From: Maritalea mediterranea
GTDB lineage: Bacteria > Pseudomonadota > Alphaproteobacteria > Rhizobiales > Devosiaceae
NCBI RefSeq assembly: GCF_021568695.1
Contig: NZ_JAKGTI010000003.1
Location: 1-64,000, forward strand
DNA: 64,000 nucleotides
Direction: 5' to 3'
Shown: in pieces, positions 1-9,754 of the stretch
Position numbering within the stretch: position 1 is the first letter of the stretch
Layout of the letters: every line of letters begins with the position of its first letter
The notes under the pieces: model-generated
The model's database searches: none
What the model saw: only the letters and a program-made list of their open reading frames with translations
Told to the model about the DNA's origin: nothing
Made by a program: the position numbers and the translations under genes

Positions 1-429
1 GTGGCGCAAGCGGCCAAGAGCTTGGAGGCCATGCTGGAGGCTGCACGGTCCAACAATACCATCATGGTGTCGATTGCCGACAAGAGTAAAGCGCAAGCCT
101 CTTCGATTGAGCAGATCAATCAGGCGGTGCGGGATATGGATGAGACGACGCAGCACAATGCGGCGCTGGTGGAAGAAACCAACGCAGCGATTGAGCAAAC
201 GGAAAACCAGGCCACCGAACTCGATAGTATTGTCGATGTGTTTGTCACAGATGATGGGGGGCGTCCACGTCAACCTGTTGGGGTGAATGGTGAATCGCCT
301 GAAGAACAGCCCAAACATGCTTTTGGCCGGGTAAAAGAATATCAGGAGCGCGCGAAATCAGTTGCGAAACAGTTTGTTGCGCAAGGCAATACTGCTCTCA
401 AGCCGGATGAAGACTGGACTGAATTCTAG
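1..429 (+). CDS. Methyl-accepting chemotaxis protein, C-terminal part (cut by window edge)
   Basis: Only the last ~142 codons are present and the reading frame is open to base 1, so the sensor, membrane and HAMP parts lie outside. What remains is the end of the cytoplasmic signalling hairpin: the segment with [20 protein letters not shown] is the membrane-distal return helix found in both complete receptors just downstream. A flexible linker follows and the protein ends in DWTEF. Aromatic-x-x-Phe terminal pentapeptides of this type (NWETF in E. coli Tar and Tsr) dock the methyltransferase CheR; here that role is inferred. First of three tandem receptors, closed by its own terminator. The apparent GTG at base 1 is not a real start. 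Confidence 0.93.
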   Translation: MAQAAKSLEAMLEAARSNNTIMVSIADKSKAQASSIEQINQAVRDMDETTQHNAALVEETNAAIEQTENQATELDSIVDVFVTDDGGRPRQPVGVNGESPEEQPKHAFGRVKEYQERAKSVAKQFVAQGNTALKPDEDWTEF

Positions 430-454
430 TAACAGTTGCAAATTTAACTTCAGA

Positions 455-481
455 AAAACGGCGCCGATGGGCGCCGTTTTG
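455..481 (+). terminator. Rho-independent terminator after first MCP gene
   Basis: An 11-bp perfect stem (left arm 455-465, right arm 470-480, loop GATG) whose right arm ends in TTTT, 26 bases after the stop codon. It separates transcription of this receptor from the next one. Confidence 0.85.
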
Positions 482-585
482 TATTAAAACTACGTTTTTC
501 CTTTATTAATCATCATTTTACTTCCCACTGTTAGGCTTTGCCACAACTGACTTATGGGGAAGTGCGTAAGCACTTTGTGGGTAGC

Positions 586-2700
586 ATGAAAAAGCGGTTT
601 AAATTCAAAAAGCCAAGCCTGCGCGGCTTTAAGCTGACGACGTCCATTGCTTTACTGGTGTTGGTGAGCATTGCTGTGTCGATCATGGCGGTGGCTTTCG
701 CCCTTTATTGGCAAATGTCTTCAGATACTTATCGCGAGGCTCAGCGCAATCAAATGGTCGATATGTCGGTGGCACTTTCGATTTTCGAAGTGCAATTGCC
801 GGGCACCGAAGTAATTTGGGCGGAGGACGGGTCGCTTGAGGCTGTGGAGACACGCCGCATGCCCCGCTTGCGCACGGACGATCTCGTCGATGCGGTGTCG
901 CGTTTGACCGAGGGCGAAGTATCGATTTTCCGCTGGGTTGAAGAGGAAAAGCATTTTGAGCAATTCACCACGACATTGGAATTGGCCGACGGGACACGCG
1001 ATAAGGAACGGGTGATCGCTGAGGGCCATCCTCTTTATGAACAGCTGGCAGCCGGTGAACGGTTCGAAGGCCAGGTAGACATACTCGGAAAACGCTATTT
1101 CAGCGCGTACCAGCCCTTTTTAAACATGAATAAAGAAGGGGTGGCCGGTATCCTATTTGTGGCCACGCCGACGGCTGTTGCTGACAAATCGGTGCATTCA
1201 TTGCTGCAAACATTAATGTTTGTGGCGCTGGGCACTTTGGTTGTTGCCTCAATTGTTGCTGCGATCGCTGCGCGCCTCCTGATGCGGCCTATTCCGCGTC
1301 TTTCCCATGCCATGACTGAAATTGCAAATGGGGATCTGAACTATGAAGTGCCCTATGTGAACAACAGCAATGAGTTGGGCGATATGGCTCGGGCGGTGGA
1401 AGTGTTCCGGGCCAATGGCGAACGGGTCAATGAAATGACCGAAGAGGAAAAAGAAGCTTCAAAACGCCGCGCGATCGAACGGTCATCCATGATGAGCGAA
1501 CTGCAAAGTGCCTTTGGTGTGGTGGTGGACGCTGCGGTGGCGGGTGATTTCTCTAAGCGGGTGAACACCGAATTTCCCGATGAAGAACTGAACAGTCTTG
1601 CCCGTGGGGTGAACAGTCTTGTGGAAACGGTCGATCGCGGCATCACTGAGACAGGCGAAGTGCTCTCGGCGCTGGCCAATGCTGATTTGACCCGGCGCAT
1701 GCAAGGCAATTACCAGGGGGCCTTCTTGCAATTGAAAGAAGATGCCAATGCGGTGGGTGAAAAGCTGGGCGATGTGATCCGTCAGCTGCGCGAAACATCA
1801 CGCAGCCTCAAGCACGCCACCGGTGATATTTTGTCCGGTGCCAATGATCTGTCAGAACGCACCACCAAGCAGGCGGCCGCCATTGAAGAGACGTCAGCAT
1901 CTACCGAGCAATTGGCCGACACGGTGAACGAAAACACCAAGCGGGCCAAAACGGCACAAAATAGTGCAGAAGAAGCGCGGCAGGTGGCTGAACGTGGCGG
2001 TGAAGTGATGGCCGAGGCCAATCAAGCGATGGAACGCATCACCTCTTCTTCTTCAAAAATCTCCAATATTATTGGCATGATCGATGATATTGCCTTCCAG
2101 ACCAATTTGCTGGCGTTGAACGCCTCGGTGGAAGCGGCGCGGGCCGGCGAAGCAGGCAAAGGTTTTGCGGTGGTTGCTGTTGAAGTGCGGCGGTTGGCAC
2201 AATCAGCTGCCGAAGCCTCAAACGAAGTGAAAGCGCTGATCGAGCAATCGGTCACCGAAGTGGATGGCGGCACCAAGCTGGTGGCGCAGGCCTCTGAGAA
2301 CCTTGAAGGTATTGTAAGCTCGGTGCGCGGTGTGACTGAACTGATGAATGCGATTGCGCAGGAAAGCCAGGAGCAAGCGACAGCGATCAATGAAATTTCG
2401 CAATCGATCCGCGAAATGGATGAAATGACCCAACACAATGCGGCGTTGGTGGAAGAAACCAATGCGGCCATTGATCAAACAGAGGCCCAAGCCTCAGAGC
2501 TTGACCGGGTGGTCGAGCAGTTTGTGGTGGAAGGCAGCCACAGCGTGTCCAAGTTCGATGAAACTGCGGCCGACAGACAGATGGAAGAGATGCAAGCGAC
2601 TGCAACAGCCAAGCCGACCCCACAAAAGGCGGTGGCCGGTGAGTATTTGACCAGCGGTAACCAGGCACTGGCCGAAGACCCGGAATGGCAAGAGTTTTAG
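586..2700 (+). CDS. Methyl-accepting chemotaxis protein with periplasmic Cache-type sensor
   Basis: Transmembrane chemoreceptor of about 704 residues that relays ligand binding to CheA/CheW. Order: basic N-terminus, TM1 (about residues 21-42), a periplasmic region of roughly 160 residues resembling the single-Cache 3/2 fusion sensors (contains [10 protein letters not shown], typical of Cache folds), TM2 near 210-235, HAMP, a second HAMP-like segment with the motif [17 protein letters not shown], then the signalling hairpin whose tip has [19 protein letters not shown]. It ends in EWQEF, a likely CheR docking tail. The frame is open upstream to a TTG at 538, but ATG 586 is preferred because the protein then begins with the basic KKRFKFKK cytoplasmic segment. 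The signalling part is nearly identical to that of the next gene, so they are recent paralogues with different sensors. Ligand unknown. Confidence 0.93.
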   Translation: MKKRFKFKKPSLRGFKLTTSIALLVLVSIAVSIMAVAFALYWQMSSDTYREAQRNQMVDMSVALSIFEVQLPGTEVIWAEDGSLEAVETRRMPRLRTDDLVDAVSRLTEGEVSIFRWVEEEKHFEQFTTTLELADGTRDKERVIAEGHPLYEQLAAGERFEGQVDILGKRYFSAYQPFLNMNKEGVAGILFVATPTAVADKSVHSLLQTLMFVALGTLVVASIVAAIAARLLMRPIPRLSHAMTEIANGDLNYEVPYVNNSNELGDMARAVEVFRANGERVNEMTEEEKEASKRRAIERSSMMSELQSAFGVVVDAAVAGDFSKRVNTEFPDEELNSLARGVNSLVETVDRGITETGEVLSALANADLTRRMQGNYQGAFLQLKEDANAVGEKLGDVIRQLRETSRSLKHATGDILSGANDLSERTTKQAAAIEETSASTEQLADTVNENTKRAKTAQNSAEEARQVAERGGEVMAEANQAMERITSSSSKISNIIGMIDDIAFQTNLLALNASVEAARAGEAGKGFAVVAVEVRRLAQSAAEASNEVKALIEQSVTEVDGGTKLVAQASENLEGIVSSVRGVTELMNAIAQESQEQATAINEISQSIREMDEMTQHNAALVEETNAAIDQTEAQASELDRVVEQFVVEGSHSVSKFDETAADRQMEEMQATATAKPTPQKAVAGEYLTSGNQALAEDPEWQEF

Positions 2701-2724
2701 AACATTGTGACATCACGAACGATG

Positions 2725-2751
2725 TGGGCGCTTTCGAGCGCCCATTTTTTT
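2725..2751 (+). terminator. Rho-independent terminator, TTCG tetraloop
   Basis: Perfect 8-bp stem (2725-2732 with 2737-2744) closed by a TTCG loop and followed by a run of T, 25 bases after the receptor stop codon. Confidence 0.9.
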
Positions 2752-2822
2752 GGTCGTTTTGATAACCAATTTATTACCAATTTCAGATATGTTTAGGACG
2801 ATTTCTATCGGGGGGTATGCAA

Positions 2823-5195
2823 ATGGTTCGGTCACTTGTGCAGAAAGTTCGGTCAAAATGGCAATTCAAGCTGCCGTCGGTCCGCTCGACCAAAATCTCC
2901 ACACGCATCGTGTTCAGCACCGCGCTAAGCGCGCTCACGATCGGGTTGATCGGTTTGATGTTCTGGGTATCTGAACAGCAAAAAGCCTCGACCATATTGC
3001 AAGAGCGTCATTTTACCCAAGCGCAAAACACGGCGCAGATTTTTGGGCTGGATGTGTTGCAGGTGCGGCGTTTCCAAAAGGACTATATTGCGGCTGACAG
3101 CGCTGAAAATGCGGACCTGACCCGCGATCAAATTGCGGCCGCTCAAGCGCGGTTAAGTGAATTGCGCACAGCGCTGGATCAAGAAGTGATCGCGGGCAGC
3201 TTTGCGGTGGTGCAGGATGCGTTGACCAAATATGGCAGCTTGTTTGAGCTGATGATCGAAACCTCAGCAGAAATCTCGATCAATCAAGACGAGAGCTTTC
3301 TGAACAGTTTTAGAACCACTGCGGACGAGGTGTACAAGGATGTGCGCAGTTTGCGCGATGACCCGACCGAGTTGGCCTTTTCTGAAATGCGCAATTATGA
3401 ACGGGAGTTTTTACTGTTTGGCGGTGCGCGCAACATTATGGGGGTCGATAAGCAGATCAAGCGCGTGACACGTGCCGCGGGCAAAGGCGGGGCTGAGCCC
3501 ACATTTCAATTTGAAATCGCGGACAAATTGGAAAAATACAATGTGGCTTTTGATGAATTTGCGGGGGCCAAAGAGCGGTTCAACGCATTGAGCGCGGAAA
3601 TGGACACGCTTTACGACACGATTGCGACTGAGTTAAAAACCATTATCGAATATGCCATGGGCAAGGGCCAAGAAGCGCGCACCACATTGGCGACGATGAC
3701 CGAACAGACCAAGATTTTCATGTTCGGCACCATTGGCGTTGCCTTTGTGGCGATCATCATTCTGGGCTTTATCATCGGGCGGTCAATTAGCGTGCCGGTC
3801 AACCGGATTACCGGCGTAATGGGCAAGATTGCTGATGGTGATTATGATGCCGACGTGCCGTTCACCCAAAGACGCAACGAGTTGGGTGAAATGGCCCGTG
3901 CGGTGGAAGTGTTCCGCGACAATGGCCTGCGCGTCAATGAAATGACGGAAGAGGAAAAACAGGCATCAAAGCAGCGAGCGATTGAGCGGGCGACCATGAT
4001 GAGCGAGCTGCAAAGTGCATTTGGCGAAGTGGTGGGCGCGGCCACGGACGGCGACTTTTCCAAACGGGTGCAGGCAGAGTTTCCTGATGAAGAACTGAAC
4101 CGGCTGGCGCATGGGGTGAACAGCTTGGTCGACACGGTAGATCGCGGCTTGCAGGAGACCGGAGCAGTGCTGTCGGCGATGGCCAACACAGATTTGACCC
4201 ATCGAGTTGAAGGCGAGTATCGTGGTGCCTTCCTGCAATTGAAAAATGACACCAATGCGGTGGGCGAAAAGCTCAGCGAGGTGATTGGTCAATTGCGCTC
4301 CACCTCACGCGGATTGAAGAGCGCCACGGGTGAAATTCTGTCCGGTGCCAATGATTTGTCGGAACGCACCACCAAGCAAGCGGCCGCGATTGAAGAAACA
4401 TCTGCAGCGACCGAGCAATTGGCCAATACGGTGAATGACAACACTGAGCGGGCGCAACAGGCGCGCAAGTCAGCGCTGGAAGCACGGCAAGTGGCCGAGC
4501 AAGGTGGAGAGGTGATGCAGTCAGCCAATCAGGCGATGGTGCGGATCACTGAATCGTCCAATAAAATTTCAGACATTATTGGGATGATTGACGATATCGC
4601 TTTCCAGACCAATTTGCTGGCCTTGAACGCCTCGGTTGAAGCGGCACGGGCTGGCGAAGCGGGCAAAGGTTTTGCGGTGGTTGCTGTTGAAGTGCGGCGG
4701 CTGGCGCAGTCGGCGGCCGAAGCTTCGAATGAAGTGAAGGCCCTGATTGAGCAATCTGTCACCGAAGTGGATGGCGGTTCCAAACTTGTTGCGCAAGCGT
4801 CTGAGAGCCTTGAAGGCATCGTGAACTCTGTGCGGGGCATGACCGGGCTGATGGATGAGATTGCCAATCAGAGCCAGGAACAATCATCGGCGATCAATGA
4901 GATTTCGCAATCGATCCGGGAAATGGATGAAATGACCCAGCACAATGCGGCGCTGGTAGAAGAAACCAATGCTGCGATTGACCAGACAGAAGCCCAAGCT
5001 TCAGAGTTGGACAAGATTGTGGATCAATTCATAATTGAACAAAAAGAGATGGATGTTTCATTCGATGAGCAGATCGCTGACCGCCACATGATGGCGGCCG
5101 CGAGACACGCGTCACCGGCATCAAAACCAACGGGCACTTATCTAAGCTCTGGTGGCGCGGCGATTGACCAAGATGCGGATTGGCAAGAATTTTAA
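2823..5195 (+). CDS. Methyl-accepting chemotaxis protein with all-helical sensor
   Basis: Chemoreceptor of about 790 residues. TM1 lies near residues 30-50 and TM2 near 300-322. The ~250-residue periplasmic part is alpha-helical with two matching motifs, [10 protein letters not shown] and [12 protein letters not shown], that resemble the repeated [R/Y]xxEKxF pattern of helical bimodular (HBM) sensors; these bind small organic acids or polyamines in characterised cases, but the ligand here is unknown. HAMP and a HAMP-like repeat follow, then the same signalling hairpin as the upstream receptor, and DWQEF at the C-terminus. ATG 2817 abuts a GGGGG run, while ATG 2823 places that run at normal Shine-Dalgarno distance, so 2823 is chosen. 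Likely transcribed alone because terminators lie on both sides. Confidence 0.92.
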   Translation: MVRSLVQKVRSKWQFKLPSVRSTKISTRIVFSTALSALTIGLIGLMFWVSEQQKASTILQERHFTQAQNTAQIFGLDVLQVRRFQKDYIAADSAENADLTRDQIAAAQARLSELRTALDQEVIAGSFAVVQDALTKYGSLFELMIETSAEISINQDESFLNSFRTTADEVYKDVRSLRDDPTELAFSEMRNYEREFLLFGGARNIMGVDKQIKRVTRAAGKGGAEPTFQFEIADKLEKYNVAFDEFAGAKERFNALSAEMDTLYDTIATELKTIIEYAMGKGQEARTTLATMTEQTKIFMFGTIGVAFVAIIILGFIIGRSISVPVNRITGVMGKIADGDYDADVPFTQRRNELGEMARAVEVFRDNGLRVNEMTEEEKQASKQRAIERATMMSELQSAFGEVVGAATDGDFSKRVQAEFPDEELNRLAHGVNSLVDTVDRGLQETGAVLSAMANTDLTHRVEGEYRGAFLQLKNDTNAVGEKLSEVIGQLRSTSRGLKSATGEILSGANDLSERTTKQAAAIEETSAATEQLANTVNDNTERAQQARKSALEARQVAEQGGEVMQSANQAMVRITESSNKISDIIGMIDDIAFQTNLLALNASVEAARAGEAGKGFAVVAVEVRRLAQSAAEASNEVKALIEQSVTEVDGGSKLVAQASESLEGIVNSVRGMTGLMDEIANQSQEQSSAINEISQSIREMDEMTQHNAALVEETNAAIDQTEAQASELDKIVDQFIIEQKEMDVSFDEQIADRHMMAAARHASPASKPTGTYLSSGGAAIDQDADWQEF

Positions 5196-5241
5196 TCCAT
5201 ATCGTTGATCGGTTGAATTTATAATTATAAATAGACAGTAA

Positions 5242-5287
5242 AGTCGTCTCTATAGTTATCCGATTGGGTAATTGAGGCGGCTTTTTT
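5242..5287 (+). terminator. Probable terminator after third MCP gene
   Basis: A 9-bp stem with GU pairs (5242-5250 with 5274-5282), a long loop of about 23 bases and a T run from 5282. The loop is large, so efficiency is uncertain, but no other candidate lies before mgsA. Confidence 0.55.
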
Positions 5288-5456
5288 ATCTATTGTTGCC
5301 TAAACCAAGCATATTGCGCGCAGCTGTTGCCGAAACTGGTCAAAAAGGCAACTTTTTTCACGCCAAAAGCTTTTCAGGTTAGTTGCTTTGTTGTATCTGT
5401 CCCGGGCGAGGGAGCTTTGGGAGAAGCTGGATCGATAGGGTCCGAAGGGAAGACAA

Positions 5457-5822
5457 TTGAGCAAAAAAATCGGCCTGGTTGCACATGATAAGAAAAAACA
5501 AGACCTTACGGTCTGGTGCAGCCAATCAAAAGAAAAGCTGGCTCAATTTGAATTGTTTGCCACCGGCACAACCGGCAAGGCCATAAAAGACGCCACCGAC
5601 CTGTCCGTTCATTTGTTGAAAAGCGGGCCATTGGGCGGCGATGCCCAATTGGGTGCCATGATTGTCGAAGGCGAACTTGACGGTCTGGTTTTTTTCATTG
5701 ATCCCCTCACCGCAATGCCGCACGATGTCGACGTAAAAGCGTTGATCCGGCTGGCCACATTGTATGATGTGCCATTCGCTTGCAACAAGTCGACGGCGGA
5801 TGCGGTTTTGACATTGTTCTAA
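5457..5822 (+). CDS. mgsA: Methylglyoxal synthase
   Basis: Converts dihydroxyacetone phosphate to methylglyoxal plus phosphate, a bypass that relieves sugar-phosphate stress. The 121 residues span the MGS-like domain: AHDKKK near residue 10 (phosphate-binding start), the LFATGTTG loop at 33-40, and SGPLGGDAQ where D62 corresponds to the catalytic base (D71 in E. coli); then FFIDPL and MPHDVD with H89. The start is TTG 5457, placed about 5 bases after a GAAGGGAAG ribosome-binding site; no in-frame ATG fits. Shorter than E. coli MgsA (152 aa) but complete over the conserved core. Monocistronic by position. Its product would be detoxified by the glyoxalase path, whose second enzyme (gloB) lies at 31.3-32.1 kb. 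Confidence 0.95.
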   Translation: MSKKIGLVAHDKKKQDLTVWCSQSKEKLAQFELFATGTTGKAIKDATDLSVHLLKSGPLGGDAQLGAMIVEGELDGLVFFIDPLTAMPHDVDVKALIRLATLYDVPFACNKSTADAVLTLF

Positions 5823-5904
5823 TTGCTGAATTCTGGCCCCTTGACCAGATGGGACAGAGCTGAGCATTTAGGCGGAATAAACTCCGACAAGAGGGGAATA
5901 CGGG

Positions 5905-6690
5905 GTGCAAAAAAACAACATGATTGAGGTGCGTCATGTCTCCAAAAAATTTGGAGGCTTGAAGGCCGTAAATGATTGTTCGCTCTCGGTGGCCAAAGGC
6001 ACCATCACCGGCCTGATCGGGCCGAATGGAGCGGGCAAGACCACCTTGTTCAATATGGTGGCGGGCAATCTAAAGCCCACAGAAGGACAAATCATTTTTG
6101 ATGGTGAGGATGTCACCGGACTGAAACCATTTCAGCTCTATAAAAAAGGCTTGCTGCGCACATTTCAGATTGCGCATGAGTTTTCCCATATGACCGCGCT
6201 TGAAAACCTGATGGTTGCCGGGGCAGATCAGCCTGGGGAATCCTTGTTCCAAAGCTGGTTTAATCCCAAACATGTGGCTGAGTTCGACATGGAAATCCGC
6301 AAAATGGCGGAAGATGTGATCGACTTTTTGAAGCTGGGCCATGTGCGTAATGAACTGGCGGGTAATCTGTCTGGCGGGCAGAAAAAGCTGCTGGAGCTCG
6401 GGCGCACTATGATGACGGATGCCAAAGCGGTGCTGCTGGACGAAGTGGCGGCCGGGGTGAACCGGACCCTGCTGAAAGATCTGGCGGCCAATATTCAGCG
6501 CATGAATAAGGAACTGGGCTATACCTTCTTTGTAATTGAGCACGATATGGATTTGATTGCCGAGCTGTGTGATCCGGTGATTGTGATGGCACAGGGCACG
6601 GTGATTGCAGAGGGGCCGATGGAAGAAATTCGCGCCAATCCTGAGATTATCGAGGCTTATTTCGGCTCTGCGGTGGAGGCTGTATCGTGA
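5905..6690 (+). CDS. ABC transporter ATP-binding protein, LivG type
   Basis: Cytoplasmic ATPase of a branched-chain amino acid/amide (HAAT) importer; first gene of a four-gene operon. Walker A GPNGAGKT at residues 39-46, signature LSGGQ at 155-159, Walker B ending DE at 179-180, H-loop in VIEHDMD. After the Walker B acid pair the usual Pro is replaced: DEVAAGVN instead of DEPAAGLN. I recall this variant in alphaproteobacterial LivG relatives, so it is unlikely to be inactivating. GTG 5905 is chosen because GAGGGG sits 8 bases upstream; ATG 5920 is an alternative. The last bases overlap the next gene by 4. Substrate cannot be told from the ATPase. Confidence 0.93.
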   Translation: MQKNNMIEVRHVSKKFGGLKAVNDCSLSVAKGTITGLIGPNGAGKTTLFNMVAGNLKPTEGQIIFDGEDVTGLKPFQLYKKGLLRTFQIAHEFSHMTALENLMVAGADQPGESLFQSWFNPKHVAEFDMEIRKMAEDVIDFLKLGHVRNELAGNLSGGQKKLLELGRTMMTDAKAVLLDEVAAGVNRTLLKDLAANIQRMNKELGYTFFVIEHDMDLIAELCDPVIVMAQGTVIAEGPMEEIRANPEIIEAYFGSAVEAVS

Positions 6691-7391
6691 GTTTGTTGGA
6701 AGTAAAAGATGTGCATGGCGGCTATGGCGGTGCACCGATTTTGAATGGCGTGAACATGTCCATCAATAAAGAGGATGTGGGCGTAATTGTGGGGCCGAAC
6801 GGGGCAGGTAAATCCACCACATTGAAAGCTATTTTTGGTCTGTTGGAGGTCACCGACGGGTCTATTCAGCTTGAGGGGCAGGAAATTGCCAACATGCAGG
6901 CCGACAAGCTGGTGCCCATGGGGCTGGGCTTTGTGCCGCAGGAATTTAACGTGTTTACCTCGATGTCCGTGCACGAAAATCTGGAGATGGGCGCTTATAT
7001 TCGCCGGGACGATTTTTCCGACACGCTGACCTCGATCTACGATATGTTCCCGCCGCTTAAAGAAAAGCGCAGGCAAAATGCGGGGGAACTGTCTGGTGGG
7101 CAACGGCAGATGGTGGCCATGGGCCGTGCGCTGATGAGCCAGCCAAAATTGCTGTTGTTGGACGAGCCATCTGCCGGGTTAAGCCCGCGCTATATGATGG
7201 AAATCTTCGAAACGGTTGTGAACATCAACAAGGCCGGCGTGGGCATTTTGATGGTCGAACAGAATGCACGACAGGCCCTTGAATTTGCATCCAAGGGGTT
7301 TGTTTTGGCGAATGGTAAAAACCGGTTTACAGGAACCGGACAGGAACTGCTTGACGACCCTGAAGTCGCACGCAGCTTCCTTGGCGGCTAA
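6687..7391 (+). CDS. ABC transporter ATP-binding protein, LivF type
   Basis: Second ATPase of the same HAAT importer (234 residues, normal for LivF). Walker A GPNGAGKS at 36-43, Q-loop in FVPQEFNVF, signature LSGGQ, Walker B LLLLDEPSAGLSP. It begins with GTG inside the GTGA overlap with the upstream ATPase gene, so the two are translationally coupled and presumably form the heterodimeric motor under the LivH/LivM-type permeases encoded next. Confidence 0.94.
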   Translation: MSLLEVKDVHGGYGGAPILNGVNMSINKEDVGVIVGPNGAGKSTTLKAIFGLLEVTDGSIQLEGQEIANMQADKLVPMGLGFVPQEFNVFTSMSVHENLEMGAYIRRDDFSDTLTSIYDMFPPLKEKRRQNAGELSGGQRQMVAMGRALMSQPKLLLLDEPSAGLSPRYMMEIFETVVNINKAGVGILMVEQNARQALEFASKGFVLANGKNRFTGTGQELLDDPEVARSFLGG

Positions 7392-7408
7392 CGGGGGACG
7401 TAGACGCT

Positions 7409-8410
7409 ATGATAAACGAACTGATCTTTTTCTTTAACAAGGTTATTGTGTCTGGTGCCGTATTGGGCAGCGTTTATGCGCTCGGTGCGGTGGGCATTAC
7501 CTTGATTTTTGGTATTTTGCGTTTTGCGCACTTTGCGCATGGCGACATGATGACCATGGGGGCCTTTGTGTCCTTCATGTTGGCCGCAGCGGCCAGTGCC
7601 ATGGGCATATCCACCTTCTGGCCCACGGGCTTTATTGTGCTGCCCTTTGCCATGGCCATCACGGCGGGCCTGGCCTTGGGGATCGACCGAACCTTTTATC
7701 AGCCGTTGCGAGAGCGCGGGGTTCGGCCGGTGACCTTGTTGATCGCCTCCATCGGCGTGACCTTGATGATCCAGGGTTTGGTGCGCCTGTTCGGTGGGGT
7801 ACAAACCCGCAGTTTCTTTGAAAATGAACCCAAAGAATTGTTCCGTTTCGACACCTCATGGATTGGCGGGACCCGTTCGATCAATGTGTCTGAACCTCAA
7901 TTATTGCTGATTGCGGTTACCGTGATTGCTGTGGTGGCGCTGCATTTTTTCCTCACCCGTTCGCGGTTGGGCAAAGGCATGCGCGCCATGGCCGACAATC
8001 CTGACCTGGCGCTGGTTTCCGGCATCAATACCAATCAGGTGGTGCGTGCCACTTGGATTATTGCCGGTAGCTTGGCCTGTATGGCGGGCACCATGTTGGC
8101 GTTGGACGTGATCTTGAAACCTGACTTGGCCTTCAACATTGTGCTGCCGATCTTTGCGGCGGCGATTGTGGGCGGTTTGGGTCAAGCCTATGGCGCGATT
8201 GCCGGTGGTTTGATTATTGGCTTTGCAGAAACAATGTCGGTGTTCAACTGGGCGATTATGTTGCGTCCATTCCGGGATCATTTGCCAGAATGGTTGCCAA
8301 ACGACCTGTCCATCGTACCAACCGAATATAAACTCACCGTGGCCTTTGTGATCCTGGTGGTTGTGTTGCTGGTGCGCCCAACGGGTATCTTTAAAGGAGT
8401 TTCATCATGA
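7409..8410 (+). CDS. ABC transporter permease, LivH type
   Basis: Inner-membrane permease (333 residues, about 8 predicted TM helices). The N-terminal GSVYALGAVGITLIFGILRF and following AHGDMMTMGA match the conserved start of LivH-family permeases. It lies 17 bases after the LivF-type gene and overlaps the next permease gene by 4 bases (ATGA). With that partner it forms the transmembrane path of the importer. Confidence 0.94.
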   Translation: MINELIFFFNKVIVSGAVLGSVYALGAVGITLIFGILRFAHFAHGDMMTMGAFVSFMLAAAASAMGISTFWPTGFIVLPFAMAITAGLALGIDRTFYQPLRERGVRPVTLLIASIGVTLMIQGLVRLFGGVQTRSFFENEPKELFRFDTSWIGGTRSINVSEPQLLLIAVTVIAVVALHFFLTRSRLGKGMRAMADNPDLALVSGINTNQVVRATWIIAGSLACMAGTMLALDVILKPDLAFNIVLPIFAAAIVGGLGQAYGAIAGGLIIGFAETMSVFNWAIMLRPFRDHLPEWLPNDLSIVPTEYKLTVAFVILVVVLLVRPTGIFKGVSS

Positions 8411-9693
8411 TTCGTCGCGATGCTATTCTGTTTATGGCGCTTGGGGCGTTTCTGCTCGCGATCGCCGCGTGGCAGCAAATTCCGACCACCCTGTTTATGT
8501 TGGTCACCGCGTCAGCTTATGCCCTGATTGCGTTGGGTCTCAACGTGCAATGGGGTTATGCCGGCCTGTTTAACTTCGGTGTCATGGGCTTCTTGATGGT
8601 GGGCGGCGTGGCCGTGACCTTTGTGTCCTATCCCATCAATGACGCCTTTTGGGCATCGGACGGACCGTTCATGCTGTTCAAGGCGTTGCTGGCCGCCATT
8701 TTCGGCGGGGTGTTGGTCTATCTGGCCACCAACTCACAGCGCTTTGGTATTAAAGGCAAGTTGCGCACCTTTTTGATCGTTGTCTCTTGGGCTGTGGCCT
8801 ACATTGTCTATCGCTCGCAGATTGATCCGGCTGCCCGCCTGATTGAACAGGAAGCCGGCTTTATCGGCGGGCTGGGCCTGCCGGTGGTGCTAGGCTGGGT
8901 GTTCGGCGGTATTTTGGCGGGGGCCATTGCCTATGTGGTGGGTCGCGTATGTCTCGGCTTGCGCACCGACTATTTGGCGATTGCCACAATCGGTATTTCG
9001 GAAATCATCCGGGCGCTGGTGAAGAATATGGATTGGTTCACCCGCGGGACGCTCACCGTGTCGCCGCTGCCGTGGCCAACCCCTTCGCCCAACGACATTG
9101 TGGCGGCCGGCCTGGATGACGCGACCATGTCCACCGTTCTGGCACGGGTCGGCTTTTTGTCGTTGACCGTTTTGATGATTGCAGTGATCTTTTACTTCCT
9201 GCAAAAAGCCTATGAGGGGCCGTGGGGGCGCATGATGCGCGCCATTCGCGACAACAATGTTTCCGCTTCCGCCATCGGTAAAAATGTGACCAAGCGCGAG
9301 CTGGAAGTGTTTATTCTGGGTTCGATCCTGATGGGGATCGGCGGCGCGGTGCTGGCCTCTTTCTCGCAAATTCTCGATCCCAGCGGCTATCAGCCGATCA
9401 ACCACACCTTTATTGTGTGGGTGATGATCATTGTGGGTGGTGCGGGCAACAATTATGGGGCGCTGTTTGGTGGCGTGTTCATCTATATTGTATGGACCGT
9501 GTCCGAACCGGCATCGGTGATCTTGTTCGACATTATTTCCGACTTCTCGGAAGGTGCCGGAATTGGGGCCATCCCGAACATTGAATCCCGTGCGTTGCAA
9601 ATGCGCGTGTTTGTGTTGGGGCTAGTGATCACGTTTGCCCTGAGATACTTCCCACAAGGGATCATTCCCGAGCGGGTGCGCACGGAAAAATAG
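8407..9693 (+). CDS. ABC transporter permease, LivM type
   Basis: Second permease, 428 residues, close to E. coli LivM (425). The conserved block YALIALGLNVQWGYAGLFNFG lies near residue 40 and GRVCLGLRTDYLAIATIG with EIIRALVKN around 180-205, both typical of LivM. Between them is a longer stretch with extra hydrophobic segments. Last gene of the operon; a strong terminator follows directly. The usual binding protein is not in the operon but lies convergent at 10.4-11.7 kb. Confidence 0.94.
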   Translation: MIRRDAILFMALGAFLLAIAAWQQIPTTLFMLVTASAYALIALGLNVQWGYAGLFNFGVMGFLMVGGVAVTFVSYPINDAFWASDGPFMLFKALLAAIFGGVLVYLATNSQRFGIKGKLRTFLIVVSWAVAYIVYRSQIDPAARLIEQEAGFIGGLGLPVVLGWVFGGILAGAIAYVVGRVCLGLRTDYLAIATIGISEIIRALVKNMDWFTRGTLTVSPLPWPTPSPNDIVAAGLDDATMSTVLARVGFLSLTVLMIAVIFYFLQKAYEGPWGRMMRAIRDNNVSASAIGKNVTKRELEVFILGSILMGIGGAVLASFSQILDPSGYQPINHTFIVWVMIIVGGAGNNYGALFGGVFIYIVWTVSEPASVILFDIISDFSEGAGIGAIPNIESRALQMRVFVLGLVITFALRYFPQGIIPERVRTEK

Positions 9694-9718
9694 GTGTTTG
9701 CCTTAGCAACAGATTTGA

Positions 9719-9754
9719 GCGTCGCTTCCTTATTGGAGGCGGCGCTTATTTTTT
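9719..9754 (+). terminator. Rho-independent terminator of the HAAT transporter operon
   Basis: An 11-bp stem with two GU pairs (9719-9729 with 9735-9745, loop of 5) followed by TTATTTTTT. Its T tract overlaps the stop codon of the convergent methyltransferase gene. Confidence 0.85.
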
